From: Candidatus Nanopelagicales bacterium | Lineage (GTDB): Bacteria; Actinomycetota; Actinomycetes; S36-B12; UBA10799 | Direction: 5' to 3' | Assembly: GCA_030699055.1 (NCBI GenBank) | Contig: JAUYKX010000250.1 | Span: 1-6,997, forward strand | DNA length: 6,997 nt | In this document: in pieces, positions 1 through 6,856 of the stretch | Position numbering within the stretch: position 1 is the first letter of the stretch | Layout: every line of letters starts with the position of its first letter | Notes under the pieces: model-generated | Databases searched by the model: none | What the model was told of the DNA's origin: nothing | What the model saw: only the letters and a program-made list of their open reading frames with translations | Translations under genes and position numbers: made by a program

Positions 1-2045
1 GCCCGGTCAATCGCCGCATCGGTAACGGCCGAAATCGCCGATCCCACATCTGACACCTCCACCAGCCGCTCGATCTCGGCTACCGCCAGACGGAGCAACT
101 CCCGGCGCCGCACCGACCGCACCGCCGCGATGCATTCGACGGCACCAGCATTGCGAGATGCCAGCGCACCCATCTCTCCAAAGATCTGACCGACCCTTCG
201 TGGACGCAGTAGTTCCTCATCTCCCAGAGACGCGACGAATTCAGGTACGCGCAACAAGAGGTCAGAAGCGAATCGAGATGTCGAGAGCAGGTCGGCCAAG
301 CGCCGTGCCACCGCCGACTCGTCGCGAAGCAACCGCAAGTACCAAGGAGTCGCGCCGAGAGCCTCCGAGACCCGCCGAAACCCGAGCAATCCGGCGTCCG
401 GATCCGGTCCGTCAGCGAACCAGCCCAGCATCACCGGCAACAAGGTTCGCTGAATGACGGCTCGCCGACTGATACCCGAGGTCAAGGCCTCGATGTTGAG
501 CAGCGCACCATCGGGATCGACGTAACCCAAAGCGGTGAGCCGTTCGACGGCCGCTTCTCTGGACAATCGAACTTCCCCTGCACCCAACGCGGCCACCGCA
601 TCGAGCAATGGGCGGTAGAAGAGCTTTTCGTGCAGTCGGCGCACGGAACGGGCGTGCGCCCGCCAAGTGGAGATCAACTGCTCGGCGGGGTCGCGGCGGA
701 AACCCATGGCCCGACCCAACCGGCGCAGCGACTTCGGGTCGTTCGGCACCACCGCTGTGCGTTGGAGTCTGAACAACTGCACCCGGTGCTCCAGTCGCCG
801 CAGGAACTCGTAGGCGTCGGCCATCGTCGCCGCGTCGTCGCGACCGACATAACCCCAGGTCGCCAAGGCCGACAACGCCTCCAACGTGTTCGAACTTCTG
901 ATCAATAGGTCTGTGCGACCATGAACAAGTTGCAGCAGCTGAACGCTGAACTCCACGTCGCGCAATCCCCCGCGTCCTAGCTTGAGTTGCCAGTCGGCTT
1001 CATCGGCCGGAACGTGGTCCTCGACCCGCCGCCTCATCGCCTGCACCTCAGCGACGAATCCCGGCCGATCGGCTGCCGACCAAACCAGACTCCGGGTCGC
1101 CTCGACGTACTTGTTCCCGAGTTCCGCGTCTCCCGCCGCACTCCTGGCTTTGAGTAGGGCCTGGAACTCCCAGGTGTCGGCCCATCGCTTGTAATAGCTC
1201 AGGTAACTGGCCAGGGTCCGAACCAAAGCGCCCGATTTGCCTTCCGGTCGCAGGCCGGCATCGATCTGCCAAATCGAACCCTCGGCCGTCGCCTCGTTGG
1301 CCATCCTCATCACGGTTCGAGCCAGACAAGTTGTCCGATCGTCCGCCTCGTCAGCCACGAAGACCACATCCACGTCAGACACGTAGTTCAGTTCGCGTCC
1401 CCCGCACTTACCCAAGGCGATCACCGAAAACCCGCCCGAGATGTCTGCTGACGATCCGGCGCGGCCCACATCGAGACAGGCGGCCAGCACCGCGTCAGCC
1501 AGGTCGGCCAGTTCCCCTGTGGTCTCCGAAAAAATCGCTGTGCCGTCCAAATCCCGTGCGGCAAGTGCCAGCAACCGACGACGGTAGGCAACTCTCAGCG
1601 CCAAGGCCGCCGCTTCTTCATCCTGGCCAGCGACCGCACTCCGCAAGTCGGCGATGACTTCGTCTCTGCTCGGAGGTCGTCCGGCCCCACCCTCGTCGGT
1701 CAATGAAACCCAGTCGGCGGGATGGCGCACGAGATGCTCGCCCAAGGCCGCACTTGCCCCGAGAACCAGCACCAGTCGGCGACGAAAAACCGGGTCTCGG
1801 TCGAACGCCTGCTGAAGCTCGCCTGCGCGCGGGTCTTCGGCCGCCAGAATCCGCTCCAGCGACAACAGCGCCAGGTCCGGGTCAGCCGCAAGCCCGAGAT
1901 CGTCCAGAGCCCCATTGTCGGAGGACAGAAACCCGCACCACTTCCCGGAAAGCACCGATGCCGCCCGCTCGGTCTCAAGAAAACCGAGCCGAGCGAGGTC
2001 AGCCGTGGGCCCGACCGACCGGCTGTTGCCCGGGAACGTCTTCAC
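1..2045 (-). CDS. glnE: Bifunctional glutamine synthetase adenylyltransferase/deadenylylase GlnE (3' part outside window)
   Basis: GlnE attaches AMP to, and removes it from, a tyrosine of adenylylatable glutamine synthetase, switching it off and on with nitrogen status. It is cytosolic. The window holds the first 681 codons; actinobacterial family members are about 1000 residues (from memory), so roughly a third is missing at the left edge. Visible features: EHLVRHPADW (103-112), the nucleotidyltransferase signature GKCGGRELNYVSDVD with metal-binding Asp224 and Asp226, RPEGKSG (266-272), GRGGLRDVEF (356-365) and EHRVQ (419-423). These make up the N-terminal deadenylylating half. LGATPWYLRLLRDES, from residue 563, opens the C-terminal adenylylating half, whose catalytic aspartates fall outside the window. 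The GTG start at 2045-2043 overlaps the glnA2 stop as GTGA and has no good Shine-Dalgarno, so translation is probably coupled to glnA2. I found no in-frame stop or frameshift. Confidence 0.95.
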   Translation of the reverse strand, partial: MKTFPGNSRSVGPTADLARLGFLETERAASVLSGKWCGFLSSDNGALDDLGLAADPDLALLSLERILAAEDPRAGELQQAFDRDPVFRRRLVLVLGASAALGEHLVRHPADWVSLTDEGGAGRPPSRDEVIADLRSAVAGQDEEAAALALRVAYRRRLLALAARDLDGTAIFSETTGELADLADAVLAACLDVGRAGSSADISGGFSVIALGKCGGRELNYVSDVDVVFVADEADDRTTCLARTVMRMANEATAEGSIWQIDAGLRPEGKSGALVRTLASYLSYYKRWADTWEFQALLKARSAAGDAELGNKYVEATRSLVWSAADRPGFVAEVQAMRRRVEDHVPADEADWQLKLGRGGLRDVEFSVQLLQLVHGRTDLLIRSSNTLEALSALATWGYVGRDDAATMADAYEFLRRLEHRVQLFRLQRTAVVPNDPKSLRRLGRAMGFRRDPAEQLISTWRAHARSVRRLHEKLFYRPLLDAVAALGAGEVRLSREAAVERLTALGYVDPDGALLNIEALTSGISRRAVIQRTLLPVMLGWFADGPDPDAGLLGFRRVSEALGATPWYLRLLRDESAVARRLADLLSTSRFASDLLLRVPEFVASLGDEELLRPRRVGQIFGEMGALASRNAGAVECIAAVRSVRRRELLRLAVAEIERLVEVSDVGSAISAVTDAAIDR

Positions 2046-3379
2046 AGCACCGGCAGGTAGCGATCCAACTCGTAGGCGGTCACTTGTCGGGAGTACTCCG
2101 CCCATTCCGCCCGCTTGTTGCGCAGAAAGAACTCGAAGACGTGCTCACCCAGGGTTTCCGCCACCAATTCAGATTTCTCCATCACCTGGATGGCGCGACT
2201 AAGACTGCTGGGCAGCGGCTCGATCCCCATGGCCCGCCGCTCGGCTTCGGACAGCGACCACACGTCGTCCTCCGCCCCCACCGGAAGCTCAAGTCCTTGC
2301 TCGATCCCGGACATTCCGGCAGCCAGGATCAGGGCATAAGCCAGATACGGGTTACAGGCGCTATCTATCGACCGGAATTCGACGCGAGTCGAGTTGCCCT
2401 TGTGGGGCTTGTACATCGGAACCCGAACCAAAGCCGATCGATTGTTGTGCCCCCAGCACACGTATGAGGGTGCTTCTCCCCCACCGGTCAGGCGTTTGTA
2501 CGAGTTCACCCATTGATTGGTCACCGCCGTGATTTCCGGTGCGTGACGAAGCAACCCGGCAATGAAGGAACGCGCCACCCCCGACAGCTGCATCGGCGCG
2601 CCAGCCTCGTAAAACGCGTTTCGTTCACCCTCGAAAAGGCTGACGTGAGTGTGCATTCCCGAACCCGGGTAGTCGCGGAAAGGTTTGGGCATGAACGATG
2701 CGAATATCCCGTCTTCCAACGCCACCTCCTTCACAACCAGTCGAAAGGTCATGATGTTGTCGGCCGTGCTGAGCGCGTCGGCGTACCGAAGATCAATCTC
2801 CTGCTGACCCGGTGCTCCTTCGTGGTGCGAGAACTCGACTGAGATCCCCATGTTCTCCAGCACCGATATCGCATTTCGCCGGAAGTCATGTCCCATTCCG
2901 TGGGGCGCATGATCAAAATATCCAACGTTGTCGACGGGAATCGGTTCACGACCCGGCTCCAGGGGGTTCTGGAACAGAAAGAACTCGATCTCCGGATGGG
3001 TGTAGAAACTGAAGCCCTGATCTGCGGCCTTGGCCAGCGTTCGCCTCAGCACCCACCGCGGATCGGCGTAGGACGGGGATCCGTCCGGCATCAAGATGTC
3101 GCAGAACATCCGGGCCACGCCCATGGTGTCCCCGCGCCACGGCAAGACTTGAAAAGTCGAGGGATCCGGCCGGGCAAGCATGTCGGACTCGCTTACCCGG
3201 GCGAAACCCTGAATGGCCGAGCCGTCGAAGCCAATGCCTTCGGCGAAGGCTCCCTCGAGCTCCGCTGGCGCCACGGCCACCGACTTGAGCATCCCCAATA
3301 CGTCGGTAAACCACAGCCGTACGAATCGAATATCGCGCTCCTCAATGGTGCGCAGCACGAACTCCGTCTGCTTGTCCAT
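2042..3379 (-). CDS. glnA2: Class I glutamine synthetase, GlnA2-like, without the adenylylation tyrosine
   Basis: This cytosolic enzyme would make glutamine from glutamate, ammonia and ATP. It is 445 residues from ATG 3379; an in-frame GTG at 3397 would add six residues (VVHTRR), but MDKQTEFVLRTIEERDIRF matches the usual start of mycobacterial-type GlnA2 as I remember it. Visible motifs: FDGS (51-54); metal/substrate ligands in HPEIEFFLF (E130, E132), HHEGAPGQQEIDL (E187, E194) and GSGMHTHVSL (H243); flap EAPS (E302); NNRSALVRVP (R314); and TRVEFRSIDSACNPYL (E334, R336). Where adenylylated enzymes have NLYDLP, this one reads DVWSLS with Trp374 in place of tyrosine, and it is shorter than the roughly 470-residue adenylylated class. 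The neighbouring GlnE is therefore probably not its regulator. It is cotranscribed with glnE, which begins inside its stop codon. Family identity is sure; the paralogue name GlnA2 rests on context and remembered similarity, and a related gamma-glutamyl-amine ligase activity is not excluded. Confidence 0.93.
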   Translation of the reverse strand: MDKQTEFVLRTIEERDIRFVRLWFTDVLGMLKSVAVAPAELEGAFAEGIGFDGSAIQGFARVSESDMLARPDPSTFQVLPWRGDTMGVARMFCDILMPDGSPSYADPRWVLRRTLAKAADQGFSFYTHPEIEFFLFQNPLEPGREPIPVDNVGYFDHAPHGMGHDFRRNAISVLENMGISVEFSHHEGAPGQQEIDLRYADALSTADNIMTFRLVVKEVALEDGIFASFMPKPFRDYPGSGMHTHVSLFEGERNAFYEAGAPMQLSGVARSFIAGLLRHAPEITAVTNQWVNSYKRLTGGGEAPSYVCWGHNNRSALVRVPMYKPHKGNSTRVEFRSIDSACNPYLAYALILAAGMSGIEQGLELPVGAEDDVWSLSEAERRAMGIEPLPSSLSRAIQVMEKSELVAETLGEHVFEFFLRNKRAEWAEYSRQVTAYELDRYLPVL

Positions 3380-3391
3380 GCGCCTAGTGTG
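3380..3391 (-). promoter_or_regulatory. Possible leaderless promoter -10 box of glnA2
   Basis: Reading the minus strand, CACACT (3391-3386) ends six bases before the ATG at 3379. If it acts as a -10 box, transcription would start at or next to the A of the start codon, giving a leaderless mRNA. The first base departs from the TANNNT consensus and no clear -35 box lies at the usual distance. The only ribosome-binding candidate is a weak AGG in TAGGCGC. The main support is that the other two promoter candidates in this window have the same geometry. Confidence 0.35.
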
Positions 3392-3403
3392 GACCACTCA
3401 GCC

Positions 3404-3421
3404 CGCCAATGGGGCTTGGCG
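3404..3421. repeat. Inverted repeat CGCCAA-N6-TTGGCG in the glnA2/nadE divergent intergenic region
   Basis: Six-base perfect arms (3404-3409 and 3416-3421) flank the spacer TGGGGC. It is the only clear dyad in the 86-bp gap. It sits 25-42 bp upstream of the glnA2 start codon, in the -35 zone of its presumed promoter, and 45-62 bp upstream of the nadE start. A regulator-binding site is possible; a chance dyad in G/C-rich DNA is also possible. It does not resemble the GTnAC/GAAAC boxes described for GlnR. Confidence 0.35.
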
Positions 3422-3452
3422 CTGTCTAACGCGACCCGTGGCGCCATACCCC

Positions 3453-3465
3453 TACCCTGGTCGCC
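3453..3465 (+). promoter_or_regulatory. Presumed -10 box of a leaderless nadE promoter
   Basis: TACCCT (3453-3458) fits the TANNNT -10 consensus and is followed by seven bases (GGTCGCC) and then the GTG start at 3466. Transcription would begin at the G of the start codon. There is no Shine-Dalgarno sequence upstream of this GTG, which agrees with a leaderless transcript. The -35 region near 3430-3436 is poor (GCGACC). Confidence 0.5.
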
Positions 3466-5196
3466 GTGTCCGGAATCCGCGTCGCTCTTGCCTCCCTGGA
3501 TCCCACCGTCGGCGACATCGAAGGCAACGCGGCCCTCATCACTGCCGCCGCCGGCGACGCCGTTGCTCGCGGCTGTTCCGTCGTTGCCTTTCCCGAAATG
3601 GCGCTAACTGGCTATCCGGTCGAGGATCTGGCCCTGCGGAAGTCGTTCCGCGATGCGAGCCGCGCTGGAGTTGCCCGGCTGGCCGCGACACTGGCCGCCG
3701 TAGGTTGCGCGGAAGCCTGGGTGGTGGTCGGATACCTCGGAGAGGCCCCAGTCGATCAAGACTTGGTCGCGGCCGTTACCGATGTCACTGCCGTTCGAAC
3801 CGACCAGGCGATTGATGCCGGGGTTCGGCCCACTAACGCGGTCGCCGTCCTTCACCAAGGAAGAGTGATCGCCACCTACCACAAGCACCACCTGCCCAAC
3901 TACGGGGTTTTCGACGAGGAACGGTGGTTCGAACCGGGCCACGAGGGATGCGTGTTCCAGGCCCACGACACTCGCATCGCCCTGGCCATCTGTGAGGACC
4001 TGTGGCAGGACGACGGCCCGGCGTTGCAGTCGGCCCGGAACGCCGATCTATTGCTCGTCATCAACGCGTCGCCGTTCGAGGTCGGCAAACAAGAGGCGCG
4101 CGAGAGGCTGTGCCAGCTTCAGTCGATCAACCTGGACTGCCCGATCGCCTACGTCAACCTGGTGGGCGGACAGGACGAACTGATCTTTGACGGCGGCTCC
4201 GTCCTGGTCGGGCGCGGGGGGCAGGTTTGGCGGCCAACTACCCGATTCGAACCGGTTACCGTCGATTTCGATCTGTTTGAAGGCGAAATCACCGCAGCGA
4301 CCGGACTGCGATCACCCGAGTTGACCAGCACCCCGGTCGACGACAGTGACCCAGACCTAGCGGAAATCTATTCGGCGCTCACCTTGGCTCTGCGCGATTA
4401 CGTACACAAGAACGAACTTCGGCAGGTTCTGCTCGGCCTGAGCGGAGGGATCGATTCCGCCCTGGTCGCCGCCATCGCCTGTGACTCCCTCGGAGCCGAG
4501 AACGTGTTCGGGGTTTCCATGCCGTCCCGTTACTCCTCACAACACTCCGCCTCCGACGCGGCGGACTTGGCCCGACGAACCGGACTGCGTTTTCGCACCG
4601 TTCCCATCGAGTCCGTGTTCGCGACTTTCCAGGATCTGCTCGGGGTTTCGGGTCTGGCCGAGGAGAACCTGCAGGCGCGCATCCGTGGTTGCCTACTCAT
4701 GGCCATTTCGAACTCCGAGGGGCAGTTGGTGTTGGCCACCGGTAACAAGAGCGAAATCGCTGTCGGATACTCGACGATCTACGGCGACGCAGTGGGGGGT
4801 TTCGCTCCGATCAAGGATGTGCCCAAGACGCTGGTCTGGGAATTGGCCCGCTACCGCAACCTCGTGGCGGAGCAAAGACAGGAGGAACCGCCAATCCCGC
4901 CGAACAGCATCAACAAAGCGCCGAGCGCCGAGTTGCGGCCCGACCAAACCGATCAGGACTCGCTGCCCGATTACACGATTCTCGATGCGGTGCTAACTGA
5001 GTACATCGAACGCCGAGCTGGCCGGGCCGAACTGGTCTCCCAGGGATTCGCCCCGTCGACAATCGGGCAGGTGCTGTCCCTGACGGATCAAGCCGAGTAC
5101 AAGCGTCGCCAGTATCCCCCCGGACCGAAGATCACATCCCTGGCTTTCGGACGTGATCGGCGACTGCCGATCACGAACCGCTGGTCCGAGAGTTGA
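3466..5196 (+). CDS. nadE: Glutamine-dependent NAD+ synthetase
   Basis: It catalyses the last step of NAD+ synthesis: ATP-dependent amidation of deamido-NAD+, with ammonia released from glutamine in its own N-terminal domain. Residues 1 to about 270 form a nitrilase-type glutaminase with the Glu-Lys-Cys triad: E44 (FPEMALTGYP), K140 (YHKHHLPNYGVFDE) and C176 (AICEDLW). Residues from about 300 form the synthetase domain, with the ATP-binding loop SGGIDS (326-331), TGNKSE (425-430) and KAPSAELRPDQTDQDSLPDY (484-503). The length of 576 residues suits the common two-domain form and is shorter than the roughly 680-residue mycobacterial enzyme. The GTG start is chosen because SGIRVALASLDPTVGDIEGN is the normal N-terminus and no other start lies nearby; no Shine-Dalgarno is present. 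It is divergent from glnA2, whose product glutamine is its nitrogen donor. It may be cotranscribed with panB 117 bp downstream. Confidence 0.96.
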   Translation: MSGIRVALASLDPTVGDIEGNAALITAAAGDAVARGCSVVAFPEMALTGYPVEDLALRKSFRDASRAGVARLAATLAAVGCAEAWVVVGYLGEAPVDQDLVAAVTDVTAVRTDQAIDAGVRPTNAVAVLHQGRVIATYHKHHLPNYGVFDEERWFEPGHEGCVFQAHDTRIALAICEDLWQDDGPALQSARNADLLLVINASPFEVGKQEARERLCQLQSINLDCPIAYVNLVGGQDELIFDGGSVLVGRGGQVWRPTTRFEPVTVDFDLFEGEITAATGLRSPELTSTPVDDSDPDLAEIYSALTLALRDYVHKNELRQVLLGLSGGIDSALVAAIACDSLGAENVFGVSMPSRYSSQHSASDAADLARRTGLRFRTVPIESVFATFQDLLGVSGLAEENLQARIRGCLLMAISNSEGQLVLATGNKSEIAVGYSTIYGDAVGGFAPIKDVPKTLVWELARYRNLVAEQRQEEPPIPPNSINKAPSAELRPDQTDQDSLPDYTILDAVLTEYIERRAGRAELVSQGFAPSTIGQVLSLTDQAEYKRRQYPPGPKITSLAFGRDRRLPITNRWSES

Positions 5197-5202
5197 GCTA
5201 CA

Positions 5203-5279
5203 CCCGGACTCAGCGTCCCTGGTCTGGGACGGGAGATCGACAACGGTTCCGACACATGGCACGATTGACCGAGTCCGGG
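5203..5279. repeat. 9-bp inverted repeat CCCGGACTC ... GAGTCCGGG between nadE and panB
   Basis: The arms at 5203-5211 and 5271-5279 are perfectly complementary and separated by 59 bases. They enclose the smaller hairpin at 5214-5231. In a transcript running from nadE into panB they could close a branched RNA structure just upstream of the panB ribosome-binding site. Further downstream, CCGC/GCGG (5282-5285 and 5290-5293) can form another small stem. I do not recognise a known riboswitch, and the function is unknown. Confidence 0.4.
5214..5231 (+). terminator. Small hairpin after nadE, weak terminator candidate
   Basis: CGTCCC (5214-5219) and GGGACG (5226-5231) form a 6-bp stem with the loop TGGTCT, beginning 18 bases after the nadE stop. 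No U-run follows. It could be a U-less actinobacterial terminator, an RNA-processing element, or part of the larger paired structure spanning 5203-5279. Confidence 0.25.
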
Positions 5280-5303
5280 GACCGCGTCAGCGGCCTCGAG
5301 GTC

Positions 5304-5309
5304 GGAGGT
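5304..5309 (+). promoter_or_regulatory. Strong Shine-Dalgarno sequence of panB
   Basis: GGAGGT, four bases before the ATG at 5314, is the best ribosome-binding site in the window and fixes the panB start, including its unusual N-terminal tail. It contrasts with the nadE, glnA2 and antitoxin starts, which look leaderless. This suggests panB is translated from a transcript with a real 5' leader or by read-through from nadE. Confidence 0.75.
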
Positions 5310-5313
5310 AGTC

Positions 5314-6198
5314 ATGTCTGAGTCAGTGTCCCAACCAGAATCCACCAAGCAGGGGTCGACCGAGCCTGAGCCGACCACGATCTACTCCAGCCCTTCCCCC
5401 CGACGACGAACCACCGTCCGCGATCTGGCCGAGGCCAAGCGCGCCGGACGACGATGGGTGATGCTCACCTGTTACGACGCCCTCACCGCCCAGCTATTCG
5501 ACGAAGCCGGAGTGCCGGTACTCCTGGTGGGCGATTCGGCCGCCAATGTGGTGTTCGGACATGACTCAACCTTGCCGATCACGGTCGATGACCTGATCCC
5601 GTTGGTTCAAGGCGTCAGCCGGGGATCCCACAATGCACTCGTAGTGGCCGACCTTCCGTTCGGCTCCTACCAGGCCAACGCGGAGCAGGCCCTTCAGTCG
5701 GCCACCCGATTCCTCAAGGAGGCGGGGGCGCACGCCGTCAAGTTGGAGGGCGGAGTCCAGGTACTGCCGCAAGTCGAGGCCCTGGTTGCCGCCGGAATCC
5801 CTGTGATGGCGCACCTGGGTCTTACCCCGCAGTCAGTACACGCGTTGGGGGGATATCGGGTGCAGGGCCGGGGAGAGGCCGGGCAAACCCTGCTGCAGGA
5901 CGCGAAAGCGATGCAGGCCGCAGGCGCCTTTGCCGTGGTCCTGGAGCTGGTGCCTTCCGAACTTGCCGCGCAGGTCACCGCCAGCTTGGCCATTCCGACC
6001 GTAGGGATCGGAGCTGGGCCACAAACCGACGCCCAGGTGCTGGTATGGCAGGACCTACTGGGCCTGACGCCCAACCCGGCTCCCCGATTTGTTCGCCGCT
6101 ACGCCGATCTCCGGGGCACGATCACCGATGCTGTTTGCCGCTGGACAAAAGACGTCGAGACCGGCCGCTACCCGGCGGCAGACGAAAGTTACCGCTGA
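5314..6198 (+). CDS. panB: 3-methyl-2-oxobutanoate hydroxymethyltransferase (ketopantoate hydroxymethyltransferase)
   Basis: PanB transfers a hydroxymethyl group from 5,10-methylene-tetrahydrofolate to alpha-ketoisovalerate to give ketopantoate, the first committed step towards pantothenate and coenzyme A. It is a cytosolic TIM-barrel enzyme. Expected residues are present: Mg2+ ligands D74 (LLVGDSAANVVFG), D113 (ADLPFGSY) and E145 (VKLEGG), the general base E211 (VLELVP), plus MAHLGLTPQSVHALGGYRVQGR (166-187, continuous with V164) and PTVGIGAG (228-235). The 294 residues include about 30 at the N-terminus rich in Ser, Pro, Glu and Thr, before the core begins at TTVRDLAEAKRAGRR. This tail has no recognisable domain and is probably disordered. 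The ATG has a strong Shine-Dalgarno, so the tail is likely translated. The last 10 bp overlap the convergent toxin gene. No clear -10 box is visible, so read-through from nadE is plausible. Confidence 0.96.
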   Translation: MSESVSQPESTKQGSTEPEPTTIYSSPSPRRRTTVRDLAEAKRAGRRWVMLTCYDALTAQLFDEAGVPVLLVGDSAANVVFGHDSTLPITVDDLIPLVQGVSRGSHNALVVADLPFGSYQANAEQALQSATRFLKEAGAHAVKLEGGVQVLPQVEALVAAGIPVMAHLGLTPQSVHALGGYRVQGRGEAGQTLLQDAKAMQAAGAFAVVLELVPSELAAQVTASLAIPTVGIGAGPQTDAQVLVWQDLLGLTPNPAPRFVRRYADLRGTITDAVCRWTKDVETGRYPAADESYR

Positions 6199-6617
6199 CG
6201 GGCCGCACAAGTGTCAGGTGGAAGCGGCACCACCGTGAGGTTGTCGATGCCGTCGAAATCCGACGGGTTCATCGTGTACAGCGGCAGATCACGCGAGATC
6301 GCGCAAGCGGCGATCAGAGCGTCATAGGCCCGGGCCTTCGGCTTGCGTCCCGAGTCGCGGAGACTGGCCGCAACCGCCCCGAATGCGCGAGCGGCCGGAG
6401 TATCGAACGGCAGAGGATCGAAATCGCCTTCAGCTTGTTGCAGTGTCCTTTGCCGCCGAGCCTGCTCTTCGCGATTGTCAGTCACCAGTGGCCCTACGCT
6501 CAACTCAGCCAAAGTGATCGTGGTGATGAGCGGGACATCCGGCAGTGTGCCTGGGTCGGTTAGGCGCGGCAGCGCGATGACCACTGATGTGTCCAAAATG
6601 CCTTGAGTTCCGCTCAT
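6189..6617 (-). CDS. vapC: PIN-domain ribonuclease toxin of a type II toxin-antitoxin system (VapC family)
   Basis: This 142-residue protein fits the size and motif order of VapC toxins, Mg2+-dependent RNases that cut tRNA or rRNA and are held inactive by their antitoxin. Acidic PIN residues are in place: D9 (ILDTSVVIAL), E38 (TLAELSVGPL), D99 (ARAYDALIAACA) and D120 in TMNPSDFDGI. I chose the ATG at 6617 because it gives the standard toxin N-terminus and forms the ATGA overlap with the antitoxin stop. The same frame stays open upstream to 6866, but that part lies antiparallel to nothing and simply shadows the antitoxin gene. The start has only a weak ribosome site, so coupling to the antitoxin is likely. 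The 3' end overlaps panB by 10 bp, tail to tail. The RNA target cannot be told from sequence. All motifs are intact, so it looks functional. Confidence 0.9.
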   Translation of the reverse strand: MSGTQGILDTSVVIALPRLTDPGTLPDVPLITTITLAELSVGPLVTDNREEQARRQRTLQQAEGDFDPLPFDTPAARAFGAVAASLRDSGRKPKARAYDALIAACAISRDLPLYTMNPSDFDGIDNLTVVPLPPDTCAARQR

Positions 6618-6850
6618 ACGGTCTCGTCCAGTGCGGCCGCGAGGTCCCGCCGGAATGCCGCGGGATCCACCGGTTCGAGGTGACGCCAGCGAGCAAGCAA
6701 GGCAGCAGCGGTCAGTGGCGTCTTCGGGACCGCCACCAACTCCATGACCGGTTTGCCGGCCCGGGTCACAGTGACCTGTTCGCCAGCCAGTACTCGATCG
6801 GCGACCGCCCCGCCGTTGTTGCGGAGTTCGCGGATCGGGACCGTACTCAT
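6614..6850 (-). CDS. vapB: Phd/YefM-type antitoxin paired with the VapC toxin
   Basis: This is a 78-residue protein. The N-terminal half (MSTVPIRELRNNGGAVADRV, then GEQVTVTRAGKPVMELVAVP to about residue 42) is a typical Phd/YefM DNA-binding domain. The C-terminal part, with ARWRHLEPVDPAAFRRDL and a charged end, is expected to be the segment that wraps and inhibits the toxin. It lies first in the operon and overlaps vapC by four bases (ATGA), the usual order and coupling for such pairs. ATG 6850 has no Shine-Dalgarno; a -10-like TACATT ends six bases before it, so the mRNA may be leaderless. A perfect 18-bp palindrome just upstream is the likely site where it, alone or with the toxin, represses its own operon. 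The vapB symbol is by function and pairing; the fold is Phd-like. Confidence 0.88.
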   Translation of the reverse strand: MSTVPIRELRNNGGAVADRVLAGEQVTVTRAGKPVMELVAVPKTPLTAAALLARWRHLEPVDPAAFRRDLAAALDETV

Positions 6851-6856
6851 GAGCCA

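Noticed and set aside
1..2045. Possible broken glnE, since only short open frames with internal start codons appear on the minus strand here
   Set aside because: Reading from GTG 2045, the GlnE motifs stay in one frame down to position 3 with no stop. The gene is simply cut by the window edge.
1703..2467. 254-codon open frame on the plus strand
   Set aside because: It lies antisense across the start of glnE and the end of glnA2, both strongly supported by motifs. Its protein is rich in Arg/Pro and unrecognisable, as expected for a shadow frame in G/C-rich DNA.
3380..3397. GTG 3397 as the glnA2 start
   Set aside because: It adds VVHTRR, not part of the usual N-terminus, and its mRNA start would have to precede the better-placed -10-like box.
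3380..3465. GlnR or AmtR nitrogen-regulator boxes upstream of glnA2
   Set aside because: Looked for GTnAC/GAAAC repeats and ATCTATAG-like sites by eye; none present.
2888..3607. 239-codon open frame on the plus strand
   Set aside because: It runs antisense to glnA2, through both promoters and into nadE in another frame; no family features.
5256..5321. 21-codon open frame overlapping the panB ribosome site and start (MARLTESGDRVSGLEVGGSH...)
   Set aside because: Considered as a leader peptide, but it has no ribosome site at a usable distance, no -10 box for leaderless translation, and no amino-acid run pointing to attenuation.
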